NCBI GenBank assembly: GCA_944358655.1
Contig: CALVRO010000007.1
Location: 1 to 64,000 of the forward strand
Direction: 5' to 3'
From: an uncultured Clostridia bacterium
Lineage (GTDB): Bacteria > Bacillota > Clostridia > Christensenellales > Borkfalkiaceae
DNA length: 64,000 nt
This document shows positions 33,058-41,090 of the stretch, piece after piece. Positions within the stretch are counted from its first letter, which is position 1; the number at the start of each line of letters is the position of its first letter. The notes below the pieces were generated by a model. It had not been told where the DNA came from. It ran no database searches and saw only the letters and a list, made by a program, of their open reading frames with translations. The translations under genes and the position numbers were made by a program.

Positions 33058-35613
33058 ATGAACAAGACCAAAAAAATTGCCTTTGGTGTCGTGTCGCTTA
33101 TAATGGCCGGCACAATGGCTCTGTCGCTTTCCGCCTGCGGCGACCCCGATGACAACGAGGGCGGCGGCGGTAAGCTCACCGTAGCAGAAGAGTACGAGTC
33201 CGGAACGGCCATTCGTTTCGATATAGGCGACGATGCAAAGAGATCGGTTTCCTATAACTTCGGCGATATCCTCTCCGGCACGGTCACCCTTCCCGACGGC
33301 AACTCATACAGCGGCACTTCGCTCAAACCTGCATGGGCAGCGCTTGAAAAGTCACTCGATATCGACGTTGTCGACGTTTGGTCGGTAAAGTCCAACAAGG
33401 TCACCACAGCGCTCAGCAGCGTTACGGCTCCTCTGTCGGGCAGAGATATTATAACCGATGGTGTTATGAATATCAACAACAACAGCGAGCATTTCCTCAA
33501 CCTTGCAGATTACCTTGAGTACATGCCCAACTATGCCGAATTCCTTGAAGAGAACCCCGTCGTTCGCCTCTCCCTTACGTCCAACGTAAATACGGGTGCA
33601 ATGTATGCGGCTCCCTACTTTGATGGATATAACGACATTGAAAAGTATGAACTCTTCAAGACCAACTGGGTAGTTGCCCTGCTCGACAACACCACCGGCG
33701 GCGACACCAACACCACCTTCAAGTCACATGCAACGGCAAAGAAGCTTGCAAACACCACGACTTCGTCCATAACTTCCTTCATGGGTCAGACGGGCAGCTG
33801 GACTACTACCGTGCTCGACAAGGACGGCAACAAGCTCGCCGCAGGCATAGAGGTAGACTACAGCAAGGCTCTTGATGCAGCCAAGGATGCATCTTCCGCC
33901 CTCGGTGCAGCTGTATCGGCAGCTGCAGGCAAGGCTTATACCGGTACTTCCGGCAACATTGTCGACCTCATGAACTTTGCCATCAACGAGTCGGCAGGCG
34001 AAGTCAACGGTGCCGAGCTCCTCAAGATTATGCAGGAGTACATCAAGGTCGCCTACTATGTTGGCGGAACCGAAACTTCCTTCTACACTCAGGAAGGCTA
34101 CAAACTGTCCGACATATTCGCCGGCTACAGCGCCGCTTGGGATGTCGACCTCTACGCCGCTCTGGGCAGAGTGCTCGTCACCAATCCTTCGCTCCTTAAG
34201 TCCGGCAATCAGGGCAGCACCATAGGCGGCCCCAACGCTACGCCTCTTGCCAACCTCTATCTCGTTGCGGCTCGTCAGTCCAACATGCAGCGTATGATAG
34301 ATACCACATCGCTCGTCGGCGAACTCTACGGCGTTCGCGGCCTCGAGAGCAAGAACCTCTACAGCTATATAGACGCTAACGGCAAGCTGCAGGATCCTCG
34401 CGGCGACCTCGAGTCCTATAACGCATTTAACGAGTTCAGCAAGTTCTATGCCGAAGGCCTCGTATTCGCGGGCGGCAGTTCCAAGGATGCCGAGAACTCT
34501 TTCTATACCGAAGGCGGCATAGAGGCTCTGTCCTATCACGACTACGTCAACACCCAGACTCCTACCGGCTACCAGGTACAGGGCGACATAAGCGGTACCT
34601 ACGCTCTCGAAGATGGCTACTACTTCACCCCCGTTCTCACTCCCGTTTCTAAGTGGAACACCAAGAGCGAGTACAATACCGATAATACGCCCAAGTACGA
34701 TACGTACATGAGATTTACCGAAAGCTGGCGTACCGTCAAGGATACCGGATTTGCGGTACCTCTCGACGCGGTAAAGAACGACCCCAACAAGTTGGCAGCT
34801 GTTTTCGCCTTCATCGACTATCTCTTCTCTGACGACGGACAGATCGAGATGACATACGGCCCCATGGCTTCCAATGCTGACGGCGACGGCGGCTTCTGGT
34901 ACAACGAGGAAGCTACGGCTGCACAGGTAGAGGCCGGCACATACTTCAGCTACAAGGGCAAGAACTACTACTCCGAAGTTGAATACGGCGGACAGTATGT
35001 TCCCACCGTCACCGAAAAGGTCAACCAGCTCTATCTCGGCCAGACCGTCAACGGCATCGAAGTCGGCAAGGGCTCGGGCGGTTGGTCCAATAAAGCAACC
35101 TGCGCAAGGTCGTACACTAACTTCGCGAGATATGTGATAGGTTCGGCTCTTCCCATCGGTAACAAGCTTCAGTCTTTCGAATTCCAGATGACTTCCGATA
35201 TGGGCCGTGATGGCGCTCTCAAGGTCGACAGAGCCATCACCGAAGGCGTTATAAAGCACACCGAAGTTAATTTCGACGTCGATACATGGTATATCTGTGT
35301 TCCCACACTTCTTCCCTACACCGACGCGGAAAAGGATATCAATGCTAAGGCTATAAACGTATCCGACTTCAACGAAAGCCGTTACTTCACCAACAACAAG
35401 AACGCTAACACCAACCTGTATTGGGAGATCATAAAGAACGGTTTCAATTCGGCCGCATATCTTGATTCCATGTTTGGTACTCTTGGTTTAGGTAATACCA
35501 CCAGCGCAAAGGCTATTTACGATACTCTTTGCACCAAGGACAGTCTCGCCGAGTATATTGGTGCCAAGAACAGCGCTTGGACAAGGCTTTGGAACTTCCA
35601 GAATCAGGACTGA
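33058..35613 (+). CDS. Very large extracellular solute-binding lipoprotein (851 aa)
   Basis: An 851-residue secreted protein. The lipoprotein signal peptide (residues 1-26) ends in LSLSAC, with Cys27 as the lipidated residue, followed by an acidic/Gly linker. Binding proteins of this transporter class usually have about 430-560 residues, so this one carries some 300 extra residues. It is rich in Tyr, Asn, Thr and Ala with long Ala-rich stretches (about 265-290). Position after the two permeases and AAGGAG Shine-Dalgarno mark it as the importer's receptor, probably for pectic oligosaccharides (inference). Third positions are less GC-rich than in flanking genes. A GGGCGCCCG/CGGGCGCCC hairpin follows near 35665. 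Confidence 0.85.
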   Translation: MNKTKKIAFGVVSLIMAGTMALSLSACGDPDDNEGGGGKLTVAEEYESGTAIRFDIGDDAKRSVSYNFGDILSGTVTLPDGNSYSGTSLKPAWAALEKSLDIDVVDVWSVKSNKVTTALSSVTAPLSGRDIITDGVMNINNNSEHFLNLADYLEYMPNYAEFLEENPVVRLSLTSNVNTGAMYAAPYFDGYNDIEKYELFKTNWVVALLDNTTGGDTNTTFKSHATAKKLANTTTSSITSFMGQTGSWTTTVLDKDGNKLAAGIEVDYSKALDAAKDASSALGAAVSAAAGKAYTGTSGNIVDLMNFAINESAGEVNGAELLKIMQEYIKVAYYVGGTETSFYTQEGYKLSDIFAGYSAAWDVDLYAALGRVLVTNPSLLKSGNQGSTIGGPNATPLANLYLVAARQSNMQRMIDTTSLVGELYGVRGLESKNLYSYIDANGKLQDPRGDLESYNAFNEFSKFYAEGLVFAGGSSKDAENSFYTEGGIEALSYHDYVNTQTPTGYQVQGDISGTYALEDGYYFTPVLTPVSKWNTKSEYNTDNTPKYDTYMRFTESWRTVKDTGFAVPLDAVKNDPNKLAAVFAFIDYLFSDDGQIEMTYGPMASNADGDGGFWYNEEATAAQVEAGTYFSYKGKNYYSEVEYGGQYVPTVTEKVNQLYLGQTVNGIEVGKGSGGWSNKATCARSYTNFARYVIGSALPIGNKLQSFEFQMTSDMGRDGALKVDRAITEGVIKHTEVNFDVDTWYICVPTLLPYTDAEKDINAKAINVSDFNESRYFTNNKNANTNLYWEIIKNGFNSAAYLDSMFGTLGLGNTTSAKAIYDTLCTKDSLAEYIGAKNSAWTRLWNFQNQD

Positions 35614-35718
35614 GTCAAAGCAATAAAGTAATTCCTGTAGCAAAATTAATGTGATCGTTTGGTCGGGCGCCCGTGCGTGGGCGCGGGCGCCCGGTAAAAC
35701 ATTTGGGGAAAAATAGCA

Positions 35719-36351
35719 ATGAAAACTCAAATGAGATTCCAAAAAATTTTAACGCTCGTTTCACTCATCATCGGAGCGCTTTCATTCGTGTTCGCGGTGT
35801 TGTTCTGCAGCGGTATAATTTACGAATCTATGGCGTACACCACCGAATACAGCGGTGATAGCTTGGGCGACGACCCAATCGGTGCTGATGCGCTGTTCAA
35901 CTTCACTCAAGGTGCCAATAATGCGCTTGTTATACTTGCGATAGTGCTTATCCTTACAGTTGTATTCCTGTATATCACGTCCACAAACAAAAGGCGCAAC
36001 TATTATATAACAAACTACATTGCAATAGGTATAGCTGCTGTATATGCAATAGTCTTTGCTATAGTTCTGATTGCAATTTGCGGTCAGGCTGCCGGGTACG
36101 CCTCTCAGATAGACATGGCCAAATGGCTCGAATACGTCCAAGAGGTCGACACCGACAGATACGGCCAAACATTCTTTGTCAATCCTCAGCGTTACTCGGA
36201 AAGTTACGCAACTATAGCGCTCGGTTTTGTCCTTGCGGTAGTCGTGCTTGCCGAAGCTGCAGCATGGGTGCTCAATTTACTTTGGAAAATAAAGTTAATG
36301 AAGGGCGAAAAGGCTCTTCTTGCAGGGAATTATTCAAAGGAGGTTGCCTGA
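35719..36351 (+). CDS. Four-helix accessory membrane protein A
   Basis: A 210-residue protein with four predicted helices (about 11-35, 69-91, 98-125, 166-192). The N-terminus and the short basic loop TNKRRNYY are predicted inside. The loop before helix 4 carries NPQRYSESYATIALG (155-169). The same pattern, NP then ESY then ALG, occurs at the same place in the protein at 38034-38768, so the two are probably paralogues. I do not recognise the family. It lies between the binding protein and the ATPase of the transporter operon, and is followed 3 nt later by another four-helix protein. Confidence 0.75.
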   Translation: MKTQMRFQKILTLVSLIIGALSFVFAVLFCSGIIYESMAYTTEYSGDSLGDDPIGADALFNFTQGANNALVILAIVLILTVVFLYITSTNKRRNYYITNYIAIGIAAVYAIVFAIVLIAICGQAAGYASQIDMAKWLEYVQEVDTDRYGQTFFVNPQRYSESYATIALGFVLAVVVLAEAAAWVLNLLWKIKLMKGEKALLAGNYSKEVA

Positions 36352-36354
36352 GCC

Positions 36355-36942
36355 ATGTTAAAGTTCCGCAAATCGTCCGTTGAAAAAGATACCATTCTGC
36401 AAAACGATATCCTTCATTACAAAAAGAATAAATTCGCGGGGAATTTTGCCCTGCTCGCCCTTGTATTCAACTGCCTGTATTTTACCATGTTGTATGCAAT
36501 ACATTCGGCGGACATATATAAACCCCTCATAGGCCTTTCCGTTATAGTCAATCTTTTGGTCATGCTTGCGGGCTTCTTCTGCTCGGAAGGCATCAAAAAC
36601 TATAACAAAAAGTTCAGTATTGCGCTGTTCGTTCTCGCCGCAGTGCAGATAGTGCGCATTTTCGTCTATCCCCTTACGGGCATGGTAGACGGCTGGATGC
36701 AGGGCAACTATTATTTCGGAGCCCAGATGTCCACGGCCGGCAACGGCGTTGTACTCATCATCTATCTTGTGGCCTCGGCCGCATGCTTCATAGTTGCGGG
36801 CATCAACGGCCTGTTGGTTGCCCTTAGGCTTGAACACTTCGATAAAAAGTTACAATCGGGCGAAATTTCCGTAGAAAAGGAATTGGCTGCATTGGATGAA
36901 GCCGAGCGCACCTCGTCCGCGGGGGAGGTAAACAATGGCTAA
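36355..36942 (+). CDS. Four-helix accessory membrane protein B
   Basis: A 195-residue protein with four predicted helices (about 29-50, 57-76, 86-110, 130-155), a short basic loop KNYNKKF between helices 2 and 3, and a cytosolic acidic tail. The topology is like that of protein A, but the ESY motif is absent. The Shine-Dalgarno AAAGGAGG lies inside the preceding gene. Its last 8 nt overlap the ATPase gene, so it is translationally coupled to a core transporter subunit. Not a family I recognise. Confidence 0.75.
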   Translation: MLKFRKSSVEKDTILQNDILHYKKNKFAGNFALLALVFNCLYFTMLYAIHSADIYKPLIGLSVIVNLLVMLAGFFCSEGIKNYNKKFSIALFVLAAVQIVRIFVYPLTGMVDGWMQGNYYFGAQMSTAGNGVVLIIYLVASAACFIVAGINGLLVALRLEHFDKKLQSGEISVEKELAALDEAERTSSAGEVNNG

Positions 36943-38020
36943 TGTAAGTTTGCAGCATATCGAAAAGATATACGACGGCGGCGTTCAGGCCGTTTGGGAT
37001 TTCAACCTCGACGTAAAGGACGGCGAATTCATCGTCCTCGTCGGCCCCTCGGGCTGCGGCAAGTCCACTACGCTTCGCATGGTAGCCGGCCTCGAGGATA
37101 TCACCAACGGCAAGCTTATAATCGACGGCAAGGACTGCACCCGTCTCGCCCCCAAGGACAGGGACATAGCCATGGTTTTCCAGAACTACGCCCTGTACGG
37201 CCACATGACCATTTACGAGAACATGGCATTCTCGCTCACCCTCCGCAAGGAGGATAAGCAGGTCATCCACCGCAAGGTAATGGCCGCGGCGGAGATACTC
37301 GACCTCAAGAGCCAGCTCAACAAAAAGCCCAAGCAGCTTTCGGGCGGCCAGCGCCAGCGCGTGGCCATGGGCCGCGCAATAGTGCGCAACCCCAAGGTGT
37401 TCCTCTTCGACGAGCCTCTCTCCAACCTCGACGCAAAACTGCGCGGTTCGATGCGCCGCGAGATAATGCTTCTGCATAAAAAGCTCAACGCCACCATGAT
37501 GTACGTCACGCACGACCAGACCGAGGCCTTAACGCTGGCCGACAGAATAGTCTGCATGTCCATGGGTCACGTCCAGCAGATAGGTAAGCCCATCGAGCTG
37601 TATGAGCACCCCGCCAACACCTTCGTCGCCACGTTCATAGGCCTTCCTCCCATGAATATGTTCGACGGAAAGATAGAAAACGGATATTTTGTTAACGAGC
37701 TCTTCAAGTATCCTTTAAACAGCGAACAGAAGGCAGGTTTGGCCGAATACGAGGGCAAGGATGTTATTTTGGGCGTCCGCCCCGAGAATATGACCCGCGA
37801 CGGCCATATAAAGTTCAATATCACCAACAACGAAAACCTCGGTATGAACACTCTTGTTCACGGCAAAATAGAGGGCAAAAAGATAGTTGTCTGCAAGTTT
37901 GCCGAGTGGTGCAACTACAAGTACGGCGATGAGATCAACGTCGGTTTCCAGGAGGACAGAATGCATTTCTTCGAAAAGGATCCCGAGGGCCGTCACGAAT
38001 ATCAGAAGGCAATAATATAA
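36935..38020 (+). CDS. Sugar ABC transporter ATPase (MsmK/UgpC type)
   Basis: A 361-residue ATPase with Walker A GPSGCGKST, signature QLSGGQRQRVAMGRAI, Walker B with VFLFDEPLSNLDAK, the H-loop in YVTHDQTEAL, and a C-terminal TOBE-like regulatory domain (about 235-361). It would power the permease pair encoded upstream. A close paralogue lies at 22787-23896; this copy has the standard LSGGQRQ signature, while the other has LSGGQCQ. It starts within the stop of membrane protein B (8-nt overlap) with GGGGGAGG as Shine-Dalgarno. Confidence 0.94.
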   Translation: MANVSLQHIEKIYDGGVQAVWDFNLDVKDGEFIVLVGPSGCGKSTTLRMVAGLEDITNGKLIIDGKDCTRLAPKDRDIAMVFQNYALYGHMTIYENMAFSLTLRKEDKQVIHRKVMAAAEILDLKSQLNKKPKQLSGGQRQRVAMGRAIVRNPKVFLFDEPLSNLDAKLRGSMRREIMLLHKKLNATMMYVTHDQTEALTLADRIVCMSMGHVQQIGKPIELYEHPANTFVATFIGLPPMNMFDGKIENGYFVNELFKYPLNSEQKAGLAEYEGKDVILGVRPENMTRDGHIKFNITNNENLGMNTLVHGKIEGKKIVVCKFAEWCNYKYGDEINVGFQEDRMHFFEKDPEGRHEYQKAII

Positions 38021-38033
38021 GGGGGAGAATAAA

Positions 38034-38768
38034 ATGGCAGAAAATCAGAATACGATAGTCGAACAGACTCCTCCCGACAACGCAACCGCTGCTAAGGCGC
38101 CCTTCTGGCAGAGGTTTTTGGCAGGCGCAAAGGAATGGGGGCGCAAGCAGATAGTTGCACTCAAGCGCAAGCCGCAGAATATAACGCTTATCTGCCTTGC
38201 CATAACCACGGTCGTCTATCTCGTTTCGCTTAACAGCCTCTCGCAAGGGCCCACAACCTTCAGTGATGCCTCTTGGATGGGATTTTGCGTGTTCGTTAAC
38301 ACCTTGCTCTCTATCCTCATACTTGCTCTCTTTTTAAACGCCTTTCCCAAGTATCCCAAGGTCAATAAAAAGACGGGCAAAAAGACAAAGATAAATTATG
38401 TTATGCTTGCTCTCGTGTTCGTGTTCATGGGCATCATGATAGCCTGCGACATAATTTATAGAAACATAATGCTCGGTCAGATAGCCGGCAGCGAGGCTAT
38501 ATTCTTCAAAGATCTTGCCCAAGCTCAGCCCTACGAGGCGTACTGGAGTGAGGCCTTCGCCGCCAATCCCACGTTCAACGCCGAAAGCTATCAGGAATTC
38601 GCACTCGGTTCCATGGGCATTTCGATAACTCACCTGGTCATGATAGCCGTCTGTGCGGTGCTGCTTGCAACGCTGCCCTTCTACAGTAAGCTCATCATGA
38701 AGATCGACACTAGCAAGCAGCTCGAAGAAACTCAGCTCAACGCCAAGATCGAGACCGAGGACGAGTGA
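38034..38768 (+). CDS. Four-helix accessory membrane protein C
   Basis: A 244-residue protein with a 48-residue cytosolic N-terminus and four helices (about 50-68, 82-104, 121-142, 196-217). The loop between helices 2 and 3 is strongly basic (NKKTGKKTK). Before helix 4 lies NPTFNAESYQEFALG (178-192), which aligns with 155-169 of protein A at 8 of 15 positions without gaps. It is 13 nt downstream of the ATPase gene, with AAGGGGGAG as Shine-Dalgarno. Function unknown; it is probably an accessory subunit of the importer, or a membrane-level partner of its binding protein. Confidence 0.75.
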   Translation: MAENQNTIVEQTPPDNATAAKAPFWQRFLAGAKEWGRKQIVALKRKPQNITLICLAITTVVYLVSLNSLSQGPTTFSDASWMGFCVFVNTLLSILILALFLNAFPKYPKVNKKTGKKTKINYVMLALVFVFMGIMIACDIIYRNIMLGQIAGSEAIFFKDLAQAQPYEAYWSEAFAANPTFNAESYQEFALGSMGISITHLVMIAVCAVLLATLPFYSKLIMKIDTSKQLEETQLNAKIETEDE

Positions 38769-38800
38769 TTTAAAAAGTTCAACTTCACTTTGTTTTGTTT

Positions 38801-38836
38801 AGTGATAACCGGCAAGCAAGCTTGTCGGTTATCACT
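38801..38836 (+). other. 17-bp hairpin with two-base loop inside the operon
   Basis: AGTGATAACCGGCAAGC (38801-38817), loop AA, GCTTGTCGGTTATCACT (38820-38836); all 17 positions pair, one as G-U. It ends about 5 nt before the Shine-Dalgarno of the next gene, with no T-run after it. It could be a processing or stability element or a protein-binding palindrome. Confidence 0.55.
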
Positions 38837-38850
38837 AAAGTAAGGAAAAA

Positions 38851-39549
38851 ATGGCTAAAAAAAATAAAGATAAAGAAACGACGATCACCGATTACTACGA
38901 CCTCAAAAAAGACCAGATGGACGAGCTTGTTTCGGCGCTCAAGGGTGAAAGTTCGTCTTCGGGCGAGGAGCTCTCCACCAAGGTCTCCGACTGTACGGGC
39001 GAGGAGCCTGCGTCGAAAAAAGAGGCCGAGCAGACCTTCGACCCATACAAGCGCGACCTGCTTTCGCGAATACCCGTTTGGGTCAAGGCTTTTTTTATTA
39101 AATTCTGGTTTGCGGGGGCGGTCTGTTATTTCGTCAACATGGGATTGGGCGTGTATATCACCAGCGCGGTCGATCTGCTTGTACTGGACGGTGTAGTCCT
39201 CGGCATTATTGTTGATTGTCTGATAAATCCGCTGTTCCGCATGATGGAGACGGGCGATCATGAGTACGATCCGTACGTTATGTTCCCTTTCCCCTTTAAG
39301 GTATATTGGACTTTCTTTGCAAACATGGCCTACTATATCGTTGTTTTCATAGGTGTCAATTACGTATATATGGGCATAAATATGCTTTTGCAACTCATAG
39401 ATACAAACATGCTGCTCGCGCTTGAGCCGCTGCTCTTCGGCCTGTTTGCGCTCATAGTCGATATGGCGCTGATAGGTATAAAAGATTTGGTGGTCTACCT
39501 TGTCAGACGCGTCGTTAATAAAAAAAACCAGGAGAATGAAAATGTTTAA
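38851..39549 (+). CDS. Accessory membrane protein D
   Basis: A 232-residue protein. The first 75 residues are cytosolic and highly charged (YYDLKKDQMDELVSALKGE, then Ser/Glu-rich). About four helices follow (about 78-105, 108-125, 150-175, 185-215), and the C-terminus is basic. It is not obviously homologous to proteins A-C. Its last 8 nt overlap the GH28 gene, so expression of this membrane protein is coupled to a pectin-degrading enzyme. Shine-Dalgarno TAAGGA. Not a family I recognise. Confidence 0.7.
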   Translation: MAKKNKDKETTITDYYDLKKDQMDELVSALKGESSSSGEELSTKVSDCTGEEPASKKEAEQTFDPYKRDLLSRIPVWVKAFFIKFWFAGAVCYFVNMGLGVYITSAVDLLVLDGVVLGIIVDCLINPLFRMMETGDHEYDPYVMFPFPFKVYWTFFANMAYYIVVFIGVNYVYMGINMLLQLIDTNMLLALEPLLFGLFALIVDMALIGIKDLVVYLVRRVVNKKNQENENV

Positions 39550-41080
39550 GCAACTGTTCGTCAGCAGCGTGTCCGCATGCTTCGAACTTGAAAATAATTC
39601 GCCCTACTACAGCCCCGAGAAGTACACCGTCAAACTCAACGGCAAAACTGTCGGCGAGTTCGACACCAACGTGTTCTCGCTCTTCGATCTCACGCCCGCC
39701 ACCGAGTACAAGGTGGAGGCGTCGTGCTGCAAGGGCGGGTATGCCTTCACAACTCCCGCCGAGACGGCGTGCATAGACGTCAAGGAGCTCGGCGCCAGGG
39801 GCGACGGGCAGACGGACGACACCTACTACGTTCAGATGGCCATAGACAGCTGCCCCGAGGGCGGCCGCGTAGTCGTGCCGGCGGGCGATTTCCTCGTCCG
39901 TCCGATAGTCCTCAGAAGCGGCGTCACCCTCGAGATAAAGGAGGGCGGCCAGCTGCTCGGCTCGGTGAGGGAGGAGGACTACCCCTACATCCCCGCCGCA
40001 ACCAAGAACGCCGACGGCTCGGAGGAGGTGCTGGCCAGCTGGGAGGGCAACCCCTATCCCTGCCACCAATCCTTCATTTCGGCATACAGGCAGCGCAACA
40101 TAAAGATAGTCGGCCGCGGCGTCATCAACGGCAACGCCGACAACTCCACATGGTGGGCCACGCCCAAGGGGCGCGCCGTCGCCCGTCCCCGCCTCGTCTT
40201 TCTGAATAAGTGTGAGGGCGTAGTAATGCACGGTGTCACCTGCAAGAATTCGGCGGCGTGGAACCTTCATCCCTTCTTCTCGCACGACCTCGGCTTCTAC
40301 GATCTGCGCGTCAGCAACCCCTACACGGGCCCCAACACCGACGGCCTCGACCCCGAGAGCTGCGACAAAGTCGACATAATCGGCTGCGTGTTCTCGGTGG
40401 GCGACGACTGCGTCGCCATAAAGTCGGGCAAGATATACATGGGCAAGAAGTACAAAACGCCCGCCAGCCGCCACACGCTGCGCAACGACCTCTTCCGCGA
40501 CGGCCACGGCGCAATAGTTCTGGGCAGCGAAATTTCGGGCGGAGTAAAGGATCTCACCGTCTGCCAGTGCGTGTTCAACCATACCGACAGAGGCCTGCGC
40601 ATCAAGTCGCGCAGGGGCAGGGGCAAGGATTCCGTGATCGACGGCGTACTCTTCGAAAATATCAAGATGGTCAACGTCATCACGCCCCTCGTGCTCAACA
40701 TGTACTACTTCTGCGACCCCGACGGCCACACTCAGTACGTCTGGTCGCGCGAAAAACAGCCCGTCGGCGACGACACCCCCTACATGGGCAGCTTCACCTT
40801 CCGCGATATCGACTGCGTCGACTGCGAGTGCATGTGCGCCTACTTCGACGGCCTCGTCGAACAGCCCGTAAAGGAGATAGTGCTCGAAAACGTCTCCTTC
40901 CACTTCAAGGCGGACGCCAAGCCCTTCAAGCCCGCCATGCTCGAGTTCGTGCGCGACTACTGCAAGGAGGGCCTGTATATCGACAACGTGGAGAGGGTGG
41001 TCTTAAAGAACGTCACCTTCGAGGGCGTAGAGGGCCCCGAGATCATAAAGAAGAACTGCGGCGAGCTCGTCAGGCAATAG
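39542..41080 (+). CDS. Polygalacturonase-type glycoside hydrolase GH28, cytosolic
   Basis: A 512-residue enzyme. An N-terminal fibronectin III-like region (about 1-75) is followed by a right-handed beta-helix with the GH28 landmarks: Asn265-Thr-Asp267 (GPNTDGLD), Asp288-Asp289 (VGDDCVAIKSG), GHG at 321-323, and Arg353-Ile-Lys355. It hydrolyses galacturonic acid linkages, in the usual exo mode for bacterial enzymes of this build (inference). There is no signal peptide. It overlaps membrane protein D by 8 nt, with AGGAG as Shine-Dalgarno, and is followed 10 nt later by GH105. Confidence 0.93.
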   Translation: MFKQLFVSSVSACFELENNSPYYSPEKYTVKLNGKTVGEFDTNVFSLFDLTPATEYKVEASCCKGGYAFTTPAETACIDVKELGARGDGQTDDTYYVQMAIDSCPEGGRVVVPAGDFLVRPIVLRSGVTLEIKEGGQLLGSVREEDYPYIPAATKNADGSEEVLASWEGNPYPCHQSFISAYRQRNIKIVGRGVINGNADNSTWWATPKGRAVARPRLVFLNKCEGVVMHGVTCKNSAAWNLHPFFSHDLGFYDLRVSNPYTGPNTDGLDPESCDKVDIIGCVFSVGDDCVAIKSGKIYMGKKYKTPASRHTLRNDLFRDGHGAIVLGSEISGGVKDLTVCQCVFNHTDRGLRIKSRRGRGKDSVIDGVLFENIKMVNVITPLVLNMYYFCDPDGHTQYVWSREKQPVGDDTPYMGSFTFRDIDCVDCECMCAYFDGLVEQPVKEIVLENVSFHFKADAKPFKPAMLEFVRDYCKEGLYIDNVERVVLKNVTFEGVEGPEIIKKNCGELVRQ

Positions 41081-41090
41081 GAGGGGGGAT

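Noticed and set aside
33724..35259. A 511-codon frame antisense to the binding lipoprotein
   Set aside because: No recognisable domain or initiation site, while the sense frame has a signal peptide and correct operon context.
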